Shown here: one piece after another, positions 49,501 through 54,104 of the stretch
Layout: the number at the start of each line of letters is the position of its first letter
How positions within the stretch are numbered: the first letter of the stretch is position 1
NCBI RefSeq assembly: GCF_009903685.1
Contig: NZ_JAAABI010000002.1
Span: forward strand, 310,001-374,000
Length of the DNA stretch: 64,000 nt
Source of the DNA: Flagellimonas ochracea
GTDB taxonomy: Bacteria > Bacteroidota > Bacteroidia > Flavobacteriales > Flavobacteriaceae
Reading direction: 5' to 3'
Notes under the pieces: generated by a model
Database searches by the model: none
Told to the model about the DNA's origin: nothing
What the model saw: the letters and a program-made list of their open reading frames with translations, nothing else
Made by a program: the position numbers and the translations under genes

Positions 49501-51180
49501 TGTATTAATCAAGCGCAATTACAGCTTGATGCTTCCGGAGGCACAGCCCCCTACGAATATAGCGTCGATGGAACCAACTATTTTGCCATGAGCGGCGGTA
49601 GTACCCATATATTCAATGTTGGCGCTGGAATCTATCAATACTATGTGCGCGATGCCTTTGGTTGTGAAGCTCAAATCTCCAACCAGGTAAGCGTGGACAT
49701 GGTTCCCCCGTTAACTATTGACATAGATGATTCTGCGGCCATGATCAATTGTACCGGGGAGGCTTCAGCAACTATTGTGGCCAACACCACCGGCGGATTG
49801 GGCAATTATAGCTACGAACTATTTGGTGATGCGGCCTTGACCAATTTAATAGCTGGTCCTCAAACAAACGACACCTTTAGTGGTTTAGTGGCAGGCAGTT
49901 ACTACGTAAGGGTAACCAGTCAAGATTGTGTTGAGGTTTCACCGGAAATAATAATCACAGATCCTGCTCCATTGCAGGTAGACCGTGAAGAGTTCACCAA
50001 TGTAACATGCTCTGGATTGAATGACGGAACGATCACGGTCGAAGTTTCAGGAGGTACCGGTGAAATTTTCTATGCTATTACACCGAATCTTAATCAGTTT
50101 GATACCGTAAACGTATTCGAGGATTTGGCCCCAGGCATTTATGATGTGATTGCGCAGGATAGAAACGGTTGTTTCATGACCTTCCAGTTTGAAATAGAAC
50201 AGCCAGAACCTATCCAGGCCGAGGCCATTAATATAATGCATGAAGTGTGCTTCAACAGTGCCGATGGCTCATTTGAACTTCAAATCACCGGAGGTACTGC
50301 ACCATACGAAACTGCTTTGAACTCAAACGCTGACGCTGATTATGTTCAGGATCAAATCTTGTTCCAAAATCTTCCTGCAGGAACACATGTAGTGTTTGTG
50401 CGTGATTCCCAAGGATGTGAAACCAATGTTTTTGTGGAAATAGAACCAGGGGTAAACCTTGAGGCCACGGTTACGCCCATGTATGAGTGTACTGGCAATA
50501 TTCCTGAAAATTACCTGAACATTGTATTTACAGATCCTTCAGTCTCTGCGGATGTGCTATATGCCCTGGACTCAACTGACCCAGGTGATATGCAGCTTTC
50601 AGATGATTTCAGAAATATGGCTCCGGGCGATCATTACATCACCATAGCACACGCCAATGGATGTATGGTCACTTATGACTTCACCATAGAAGGGTATGAA
50701 CCTTTGACCCTGATATTGGAAAACAACAATATAAATGAAATAACAGCGGTTGCCGAGGGTGGACTGGAAGATTATACCTTCTATTTCGGAGATGTAGACA
50801 ACGGAACGGACAATACCTTCTATATCAATAGAACGGATACCTATACCGTTACTGTTGTAGACCAAAACGGTTGCGAGGTTCAGGCAGAAATATTTATGGA
50901 ATTCATTGATATTGAGATTCCTAACTTTTTCACTCCCGACGGAGATGGTCTCAACGACATGTGGTTGCCAAACAACTTAGAAACGTTCCCCAACGTACTA
51001 ATGATTGTTTTTGATCGTTATGGTAGAGAGCTCTATCGTATGGAATATGGCGATAGTGGTTGGGATGGTATTTACAACAACAAAGAGCTCCCCACCGGTG
51101 ATTACTGGTATATTGTTAAACTGCAAGGTGAAAACGATGACCGTGAATTCATTGGACATTTTACCCTATATCGAGATTGA
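37522..51180 (+). CDS. sprB: giant SprB-type gliding adhesin with T9SS type B sorting domain
   Basis: A 4552-residue cell-surface protein. The signal peptide (VKSALFLAIGLVSHALFSQ) is followed by a beta-rich N-terminal domain, a DUF11-like domain (about 378-490) and an EF-like segment (DENGNGQIDLGTDTV). About 40 SprB repeats run from roughly residue 830 to 4390. Each opens with a Cys in a pattern such as VTCFGGSDGAITLSASGG and closes with an RDxxGC-like Cys, giving one Cys pair per repeat. The last ~88 residues are the type B sorting domain (IPNFFTPDGDGLNDMWLP ... HFTLYRD). In F. johnsoniae SprB is moved along the surface by the gliding motor. The frame is uninterrupted over 13.7 kb. sprF follows directly. 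Confidence 0.9.
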   Translation: MTKHIVKSALFLAIGLVSHALFSQEYNSFDIRYQDNIKGDLTFIANNIVNRDGGTGSTEPEDSYNATGSSSTYNDWLNMQYVDVDSDPTTFSSSRATFTFPQTNCNLIRYAGLYWSGTYPSEQAGQAVGTNRQNDFNQVKFMVPGGSYVDITADEIIYDGFTSGDSSMRRNSPYACYADVTTLVSALANPTGDYTIANVRAVTGSLSPGGGASAGWTLIIVYENPTLTGKLITTFDGFARVNSANPSVDINYSGFNTIPAGPVNANIGVAALEGDNRITGDRVRIRAASSGSFTTISNATNPSDNFFNSNITLNGVVTTNRDVNSVNTLGYDTDMFLLNNPLNSVIPNSETAATFRFTSSGDQYYPFFNSFNVEIIEPEIVLEKRVEDIAGNDITGAGVNLGQYLDYVLSFENTGNDDATNYTIRDVLPINTTLDETALTLPAGVTYVYNAPTREITFTIPDNLVEEGDPVSEIRMRVQVAENCFDFIDACTDQIQNLAYSTYQGVINNNQITDDPSVSDFDNCGFTTPGATNFLLDDLESCDFTRTVQLCGDDVLLDAGDNFDAYTWYRDENGNGQIDLGTDTVINDGDPDGDPSTLLVTDIGTYIVDKEVADPCKGFQEIIIVELFGAIQSNPISALINDTTNTVDGEIVVCPNDGSELPEIFLCGLNDTELIQVNIPDALSIEWQQLDEASCAAATPDCANTNNSCTWNTVDTGNDFTASDAGEYRLVINYQDGCFTRFYFNIFKNPLDPQYTTRDIVCDTDGNITVTNMPLDYEYQLIDQATGNVVVAYNPSPSFDIADNGSYRVEMRQQGVTDGCIFILENIGILERNFQVDITTTDTDCNGFGTISISALNVFPQYYYEISQGGTIVDTFGPSNDNNYTFENLNDGVYDVSVRTDDNCTYTEQVTIQDLNNLELNARVSQHITCREGNIQMESTGGQTPHTYAIWSYVDEGGNTVISYPTVDDIPSSAYQTSVIFDILDPGDYTFVVVDRNNCHDISNTVTIEFRPAADFNATSVIDVLCYGDSTGAINFNLVSSNGYQLTYYLFDATGFDENNYDLNNALATNSSGNFTGLPSGDYVVVINQRKGSAACDYFEYHTISAPSNPLDADAVLVQDYTCLQNGIVEAQNITGGTAPYEYSIDGVNFGVSPTFSNLTDGTYTITVRDDNGCTFPTNTITLDPLNPPSDLTFVATAPNCPALTSDVTATVVDGNAPFVFEIIAPATTAATSITGASANFDGLAPGTYTFRVTDDKGCVYDESFTIDPVTQINVTGQLVSNITCFNDTDGELLFTITDFNTDYDYTVSGPANFSGSNESSGTVSLTGLDDGTYTITVTDNLTNCTDTASVTINAPPSMLTINATETQPTCVSDGSVTLTSSGGWGGNSFTLTNPDTTLFGTNSTGVFTGLTQTGTYTASVTDTNGCVVTTTFDLNAAIAPVLDIVPSDLCYDDAVGLTLTANVTSGGDGNYEYSLNGGPFGASNIFSGLTPGTHTIDVRDGNNCTDTASITINPELSVIASAPNITACGTDTDITITAAGGDGNYVYAVVGDGVAPVGGDFSITNPVTVTGAGDYDVYVRDNAGAAGFCEASYDITIIQDVPLAIAPTVTDVTCFGGSDGAITLSASGGEGPYLFSIDNGSTYQTSNSFVNLGAGSYDVRIRDANNCEATLTVVVNQPNQLVAEALQTQAYTCLQLGEITVGSITPTSGGSGDYQYNINGGPWTTSTTGGTVFTGLMNGTYTIQVRDANQIDCFITLSDVIIAPLPTEPTLSTSITYNCDGTGDITVLPNDPSYTYSLNGGAPQAGNMFANVAVGTHTIDVDYGSGCVTQTTVVLEPGNSFGSTVTAFSDITCNGGADGSITFEVENFEPGTGFTYQVDAGPVSAAQFASPITINGLTAGNYSITVIDLRDPTCSIILNQTLAEPAALIASASITSVATCTNGGATITASASGGTPSYEFQLEDGVGGIIAGFDYVTNGNNTVFAGLAAGDYVIRARDTNLCEDPIDAVLTVIPAATITFTTTPTACYSGNNDGTIQVDVTAGNGDYQFSLNGGPWITPTPTTATTHTFASLTSGNYTINVRDGFGCVGTLQNVTINDDLVASVDVVDVSTCADGSISVTASGGTPVLEYAFVPTTTDPTGLFSTTSTFTITAGNEGDYDIYVRDNSATVPFCEYMETVTVNPATPLNITATPTDPLCHDGTGSILVDITSGIAPYTIQIIDLDNGGASDQTDTNVLNTSRTYFNLMPGDYTINVTDATGCVVTETPVTLNNPDELTASIIGITPATCTGDPNDFGFGFSGYPTTLGTIEFSADGGTTWIGNNSVPGTTDQFTGYNSGDTVYPSMRTVDGFGNTVCQTNLPPFIIPYPLDDLDITILPIVVNCNELQVTVRGQNGTAPYEYTYSDDPANFDPATATWTAPLPLGTTHTFVGLVPGRSYTFYVRDAAGCVRQSNVNVNDIITVPLEITSSITPSCAGASNGSITYTVTDNQAPFETQFRWDFYDMSSGSAVLVTSSGGIVPYSSPQDIVIGGLPAGNYFIEVVEVDGGGVDSCVGATENELLIELDPLSGTPVVLQNISCNAPGLIQVQNPLGGGGVYTYTVTGPAPFVTITSTSDNPIEIPANSPAGNYDVTMEDQYGCSVNLGTVPLTLTPNPTVDSIVVNNCSTPISVTINATSVAAQIFYSIDGGVTYLDNGGIFNNVAPGSYNVSIIDGNGCTDTDTFDVYPILEFTAIQTVALDCEPGAAANAEIEIDVISGSGNYEFIIDGPGANDQARTVLPTNPFTWTGAAAAGSYEVIVFDIGTAPPNCSQTITIDVPDAPLPSFTETHTDITCNGANDGSITLTEVDTGVGPLNYTLTPMPGGAVLNGNTFENLPAGTYSVRGAGTNSCFTDIFNIQIAEPNPVVVPAPTVVEFGCVSGNNTNNASITVDTASITGGSGTYVIYEFINDQSTPATGDDIVVQTGPNNVYIETDINGGSYTINVYDENGCVGTTNVAIAPFDSLDAANIVVDAIATCVAGEDITITAVGSITNSTTHPANYEFRELPSGVFQASGSFTGLSVGTHNFEVRNTITGCVITIPHEVADPEVLDLIVVGTTNITCFGDTDGAVDLNLVDASVVAYPSATSYTLYYDINNTPGNLADDVTSSGSDADGSFTISGLAAGAYYIEVTDTNPPGAACVYIESFNIAGPSASIAGSTVVTEITCVGNDGAIQITNVTGGWGGYSYYVGTSAPTGPSDYVVGDSFAGLPVGTYEAWVIDSSGCEQLVDTVSLSDPLPITASIQINQENCTDLQGEIEVLGTAGGQGSNYTYQLIRNGSNIGSPQTNTVFSGLGAGSYEVMIADQWSCTTTVGPVVLTNAMTATTTVVKPIDCTLDSGGHVTVSVSGGSSNLTFDVVFPDGFTTASNATGVFTGLTQPGVYTFTVTDNNTTTPCTFVITQELDDKVDPIIDDVLMDPVSCNGGADGNLTVVLDPTTIVDPVYTYELYEASNLVTPYRFAQTTPTFDNLPAGDYRVRVISSRACDDFYDATVTEPVVLSASASATTFVCNPNNTVNTSTITVTGGGGTGPYLYSLDNTNFQSANTFDVVDTGVDQNITVYVEDANGCTTTAAVFIPTINTFTVGITQNAAISCANPEEVLLTVSDDGNPANTYTFELLPLGNPNGSLTATLTNTTATFELIAPGNYTFRVTDDATGCYVDTTHNIAPYDLIDVVATATAPAVCFGDAGTLEINVTGYSGTYDYEVFLSDGSVTGITGSANTSTNPLSITDPALIGGNYFVRVTETANPLCVEDSNVITIVSPSSALVVTPQEVANVTCSNDQGEIVVAPTGGYAPYDIVLTNTTTSQVYTVNDVPSYLFTGLSAGTFDVQITDDNGCVINEPIVLVQPIPITADINATPTTLLCYGDTNASVWAENEAGGEGVYDYQLNIYDPTGTTIVFTSGEQSSPTFNNLGAGIYSITVSDNWNCDVETIQVTISEPTDVMASLIELSAMTCINQAQLQLDASGGTAPYEYSVDGTNYFAMSGGSTHIFNVGAGIYQYYVRDAFGCEAQISNQVSVDMVPPLTIDIDDSAAMINCTGEASATIVANTTGGLGNYSYELFGDAALTNLIAGPQTNDTFSGLVAGSYYVRVTSQDCVEVSPEIIITDPAPLQVDREEFTNVTCSGLNDGTITVEVSGGTGEIFYAITPNLNQFDTVNVFEDLAPGIYDVIAQDRNGCFMTFQFEIEQPEPIQAEAINIMHEVCFNSADGSFELQITGGTAPYETALNSNADADYVQDQILFQNLPAGTHVVFVRDSQGCETNVFVEIEPGVNLEATVTPMYECTGNIPENYLNIVFTDPSVSADVLYALDSTDPGDMQLSDDFRNMAPGDHYITIAHANGCMVTYDFTIEGYEPLTLILENNNINEITAVAEGGLEDYTFYFGDVDNGTDNTFYINRTDTYTVTVVDQNGCEVQAEIFMEFIDIEIPNFFTPDGDGLNDMWLPNNLETFPNVLMIVFDRYGRELYRMEYGDSGWDGIYNNKELPTGDYWYIVKLQGENDDREFIGHFTLYRD

Positions 51181-51197
51181 CCTTAACCTGCTTGACC

Positions 51198-52148
51198 ATG
51201 TTGAAAAAAACTTGTTTTCTAATTCTTCTTGCTCTTTTGGCCCATGGCGCTCGCGGTCAAGAGTTGACCATACCGCAGTTGTCCCAGTACATTGCGGATA
51301 ATCCCTTTTTGATGTCCCCGACCTATGCGGGTATTGGGGACCACATAAAGGTTAGATTGAACGGCCTTACCCAATGGGTGGGTATTGAAGATGCACCAGA
51401 CACTCAAACTTTGGCCGCCGATGCACGAATTGGAAACAGGTCTGGTTTGGGCATGTTATTATATAACGATAGCAACGGAGAAACCAAGCAAAGAGGTGCC
51501 AGGGTTTCATTTGCACACCATTTGGTTTTAGATCGATATGATGATTTTTTCCTTTCTCTTGGTATCTCATACAACTTTAACCAGTTTCGGATAGATGTAG
51601 AAAACTTTACCGATTTCAATGGACAACTTCCTACGGACGACAAAGCAACTACGAACCACAATTTTGATCTTGGTGCCCTTATTCGCTACAACAAGTTTTA
51701 TTTCAGTGTCAATGCTTCCAATATTTTGCCTAAAAATCTAGAGCAATTCAATCCGGTGTTCGAACCCAACACCTTGAGAAATTATTATGTGTATACCGGA
51801 TACAGCATTTCCAAAAACAAGAACAGTAAACTAGAGTTGGAACCCTCTGTATTTTTTCAATGGTTTGAAAGCGATGGGCGCTCAGTTACCGACCTTAATG
51901 CCAAATTCCGTTTTCACGATTTTGAGGACTATTATTATGTGGGCGCCACTTATCGTTTCTTAAACGACCAGTTGGGTAAACCGCTATATATTGCTCCTAT
52001 TGCCGGGCTAAAGAAAAGTAATTTCTATTTTGGCTATTCGTATCAAGTAATTACCAATGAAATTTTGGGCTATAGCACCGGAACTCACGTGGTTACGGTT
52101 GGTATGGATTTGTTCCAGGGCATTAGCAACTGTAGGTGTATGTACTGA
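51198..52148 (+). CDS. sprF: PorP/SprF-family T9SS outer-membrane protein
   Basis: A 316-residue outer-membrane beta-barrel. The signal peptide (LKKTCFLILLALLAHGARGQ) is followed by the family opening LSQYIADNPFLMSPTYAGIGD, and alternating beta strands run to the C-terminal VVTVGMDLFQGI. SprF is needed for secretion of SprB and works with the T9SS type B sorting domain. I use the ATG at 51198 where the signal peptide starts; an upstream frame extension overlaps the sprB stop. This completes a sprC-D-B-F-like order. Confidence 0.9.
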   Translation: MLKKTCFLILLALLAHGARGQELTIPQLSQYIADNPFLMSPTYAGIGDHIKVRLNGLTQWVGIEDAPDTQTLAADARIGNRSGLGMLLYNDSNGETKQRGARVSFAHHLVLDRYDDFFLSLGISYNFNQFRIDVENFTDFNGQLPTDDKATTNHNFDLGALIRYNKFYFSVNASNILPKNLEQFNPVFEPNTLRNYYVYTGYSISKNKNSKLELEPSVFFQWFESDGRSVTDLNAKFRFHDFEDYYYVGATYRFLNDQLGKPLYIAPIAGLKKSNFYFGYSYQVITNEILGYSTGTHVVTVGMDLFQGISNCRCMY

Positions 52149-52164
52149 TTAAATGGTTTTACCC

Positions 52165-52172
52165 TATTTTTG
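52165..52172 (+). promoter_or_regulatory. -10 element TATTTTTG upstream of folB
   Basis: Exact TAnnTTTG match overlapping a TTG codon at 52170 and 21 nt before the GTG start at 52194, which favours the later start. Confidence 0.4.
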
Positions 52173-52193
52173 TCCCGCAAAATCCTAAACATT

Positions 52194-52559
52194 GTGGGAA
52201 AGATAAGGTTGAACAATATTAGAGTACACTCCAACCACGGATGCCTAAAAGAAGAAATGCTCATTGGTAGTGACTATAGAGTGGATTTAGTGGTAGAAAC
52301 CGATCTATCTGTTCCCGCAAAATCAGATAAGCTTATCGAAACAGTTGATTACGTTCACCTGAACAACATCGTAAAAGATGAAATGGCCACTCGTTCCAAT
52401 TTGTTGGAACATGTTGCGCAAAGAATCATTTCTCGTATTTTCCAAGAAATTATTGAGGTAACAGAAGTAGAAGTAACAGTATCAAAAATAAACCCGCCCA
52501 TTGGTGGTGATGTGGAAAGCGTAAGCGCAATTTTGAGTGCCAAAAGGTCCAGTAAGTAG
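52194..52559 (+). CDS. folB: dihydroneopterin aldolase
   Basis: Folate-pathway enzyme that cleaves 7,8-dihydroneopterin to 6-hydroxymethyl-dihydropterin. The opening GKIRLNNIRVHSNHGCLKEE (with the HGCLxEE aldolase loop) and SDYRVDLVVETDLS are family-typical, and the C-terminal VTVSKINPPIGGDVESVSAI carries the pterin-binding K...P. A GTG at 52194 gives 121 residues, the normal length. A TTG at 52170 would add eight residues but overlaps a promoter-like element. A tRNA-Cys gene follows. Confidence 0.9.
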   Translation: MGKIRLNNIRVHSNHGCLKEEMLIGSDYRVDLVVETDLSVPAKSDKLIETVDYVHLNNIVKDEMATRSNLLEHVAQRIISRIFQEIIEVTEVEVTVSKINPPIGGDVESVSAILSAKRSSK

Positions 52560-52590
52560 TTTGGGCAAGCTAAAAAAAGTAGTACATTTG
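52560..52590 (+). promoter_or_regulatory. promoter of tRNA-Cys
   Basis: TTTG (52560-52563) - 19 nt - TACATTTG (52583-52590), matching the Bacteroidota -33/-7 consensus. It lies 12 nt before the mature tRNA 5' end; the -33 box overlaps the folB stop region. Confidence 0.65.
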
Positions 52591-52602
52591 CAGCACAAAA
52601 AT

Positions 52603-52673
52603 GGCATCGTGGCCGAGTGGCTAGGCACAGCTCTGCAAAAGCTTGTACAGCGGTTCGAATCCGCTCGATGCCT
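52603..52673 (+). tRNA. tRNA-Cys (GCA)
   Basis: Cloverleaf folded by eye. The acceptor stem GGCATCG/CGATGCC (7 bp, perfect) carries the T discriminator at 52673. The D arm is GCC-GAGTGGCTA-GGC and the T arm AGCGG-TTCGAAT-CCGCT. The anticodon loop CTGCAAA has GCA at 52635-52637. The outermost anticodon-stem pair is a mismatch. CCA is not encoded. Confidence 0.93.
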
Positions 52674-53364
52674 CTAAAACACCCAACATTTCGTTGGGTT
52701 TTTTTATGCTGCTAATCCGCTCGATGCCTTCTTTAATATCAAACTTATCCTTGGGTAAAAACCCCTTGGTTATCAATACGACCCCACAGATAATCAAAAC
52801 AATGCCCAACCCTTTTTTAATGAGTACAATACGGTCTTTGGTAAGGTATCCTTTCAATTGTTTTGCCAGCAATATTTTAATTAAGTCGGTAGCAAAATAA
52901 ACGGCTAGAACGGTGCTAAAAAAAACGAATATCCTATCAGGGTCGTTGTCCAAACTTGGACCGACAATAACAATGAGCCCCAACCAAAAAGCAAGCACTC
53001 CAATATTTATAAAGTTCAACAAAAACCCTTTTACTATAAGCGTAAAATAGGTTCCCTTTGTAACTTTTAGGTTAGCCTTTTTAGACTCTTTTTTGGCAAA
53101 TATTACAATACCATAAACCAAAAGTATCATTCCGCCAAATACAAAAAGACCTGGTTGATTACTAAGGTTCTCCAAAAGTTGAAAACTAGTAAAATAAGCT
53201 ACCAACAAAAACAAAATATCCGCAATAATAACTCCGATATCCAAGCAAACTCCCGCTCTAAAGCCCTTAGTTGCGCTGGTTTCCAGTAACACAAAGAACA
53301 CCGGTCCTATCATAAAGCTTAATAGGAATCCCAATGGAATCGCTGCCTGAATATCATCAATCAT
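52621..53364 (-). CDS. LysE/RhtB-family transporter with C-terminal read-through into tRNA-Cys antisense
   Basis: A 247-residue inner-membrane protein with about six helices. The N-terminal IPLGFLLSFMIGPVFFVLLE is the LysE/RhtB signature of amino-acid exporters. The natural family end is around KDKFDIKEGIERI. Here the frame continues through the terminator hairpin (KKPNEMLGV) and antisense through much of the tRNA-Cys gene (LEASSGFEPLYKLLQSCA), stopping inside it. A TAA in another frame at about 52707 suggests the original stop was lost by an indel. It starts 4 bp after the GIN-domain gene. Confidence 0.85.
   Translation of the reverse strand: MIDDIQAAIPLGFLLSFMIGPVFFVLLETSATKGFRAGVCLDIGVIIADILFLLVAYFTSFQLLENLSNQPGLFVFGGMILLVYGIVIFAKKESKKANLKVTKGTYFTLIVKGFLLNFINIGVLAFWLGLIVIVGPSLDNDPDRIFVFFSTVLAVYFATDLIKILLAKQLKGYLTKDRIVLIKKGLGIVLIICGVVLITKGFLPKDKFDIKEGIERISSIKKPNEMLGVLEASSGFEPLYKLLQSCA
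52658..52729. repeat. 16-nt direct repeat of the tRNA-Cys 3' end
   Basis: AATCCGCTCGATGCCT occurs at 52658-52673 (tRNA T-arm plus acceptor 3' strand) and again at 52714-52729, inside the 3' part of the LysE gene (codons for GIERI on the minus strand). The copies flank the terminator. Confidence 0.85.
52681..52705 (+). terminator. intrinsic terminator after tRNA-Cys
   Basis: ACCCAAC / GTTGGGT stem with a 5-nt loop (ATTTC) followed by T7, starting 7 nt after the tRNA. The minus-strand LysE frame reads through it. Confidence 0.88.
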
Positions 53365-53368
53365 AGCA

Positions 53369-54049
53369 TTAGTCCACCCGTTTTATTTTTCCTCCGAAAA
53401 CCTTTTTTTCATCCATTTTTGCCGGATTTCCATAAACCAAAACTTCTCCGCCTCCCTTTACATTGGCCTTGACATAGTCCGTAGCATAGATTTCACCATT
53501 GCCTCCAGCACTTACTTCAATCGTGGTAAAACTGGTCTTAAACGTCTTTCCGTCGTAAGCGCCTCCGGTATTGATAATTACGTCTTGGTTTTTTCCAAAC
53601 CCAGAGGTAACTATTTCACCTCCCGAAACTGCCTTTACCAAAAGTTGGTCCACTTGGCAATTTAATTCTATTTCACCTCCTTCTTGTGCTTTTAGCTCCA
53701 AAACATCCTGAATGTAAGTGTCATCTGATGAAATTCTGGCGTCTTCATTTACATCAATTATATTTAGCCCTCCGTTATGATAAAGATCAACATATGTCCT
53801 ATATCCGCTGAACATTTTGTCAATTTCCATTCTAATTTTCAATATACCATCGTTGTTCACCACGGCAACCTTATCGGTATTGACACCTGAAATGACCACT
53901 TTGTTTTCATTGGATTTTATCAACTGAAGAGATATCCCATCAAAAACCTTAACCTCGTTAAACTTTTCAAGGTTTCTTGTAATCTCACTCTCCTGTGCCT
54001 CCAAAACTTGAAGCGATAGCATCAAAAATAATATCGCAATAGATTTCAT
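53369..54049 (-). CDS. GIN-domain (DUF2807) exported protein
   Basis: A 226-residue secreted protein with a signal peptide (AILFLMLSLQVLEAQ). The body is the head-GIN/DUF2807 right-handed beta-helix: FNEVKVFDGISLQLIKSNEN followed by repeated short strands with Gly turns (GGEIVTSGFG, GGNGEIYATDY, VKGGGEVLVYG), ending in KVFGGKIKRVD. Function in Bacteroidota is unknown; it is presumably periplasmic or surface-exposed. It sits 55 bp after rnr and 4 bp before LysE on the minus strand. Confidence 0.87.
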   Translation of the reverse strand: MKSIAILFLMLSLQVLEAQESEITRNLEKFNEVKVFDGISLQLIKSNENKVVISGVNTDKVAVVNNDGILKIRMEIDKMFSGYRTYVDLYHNGGLNIIDVNEDARISSDDTYIQDVLELKAQEGGEIELNCQVDQLLVKAVSGGEIVTSGFGKNQDVIINTGGAYDGKTFKTSFTTIEVSAGGNGEIYATDYVKANVKGGGEVLVYGNPAKMDEKKVFGGKIKRVD

Positions 54050-54104
54050 ACAGTAAAATTTGGTTGTCGATACAATAACAAATTTTATTCCAATATAGTG
54101 CCCA

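Noticed and set aside
37522-51180. Many 60-200 codon open frames antisense to sprB.
   Set aside because: They are shadows of the repetitive, Thr/Asn/Gly-rich coding strand; none has a start context or recognisable product.
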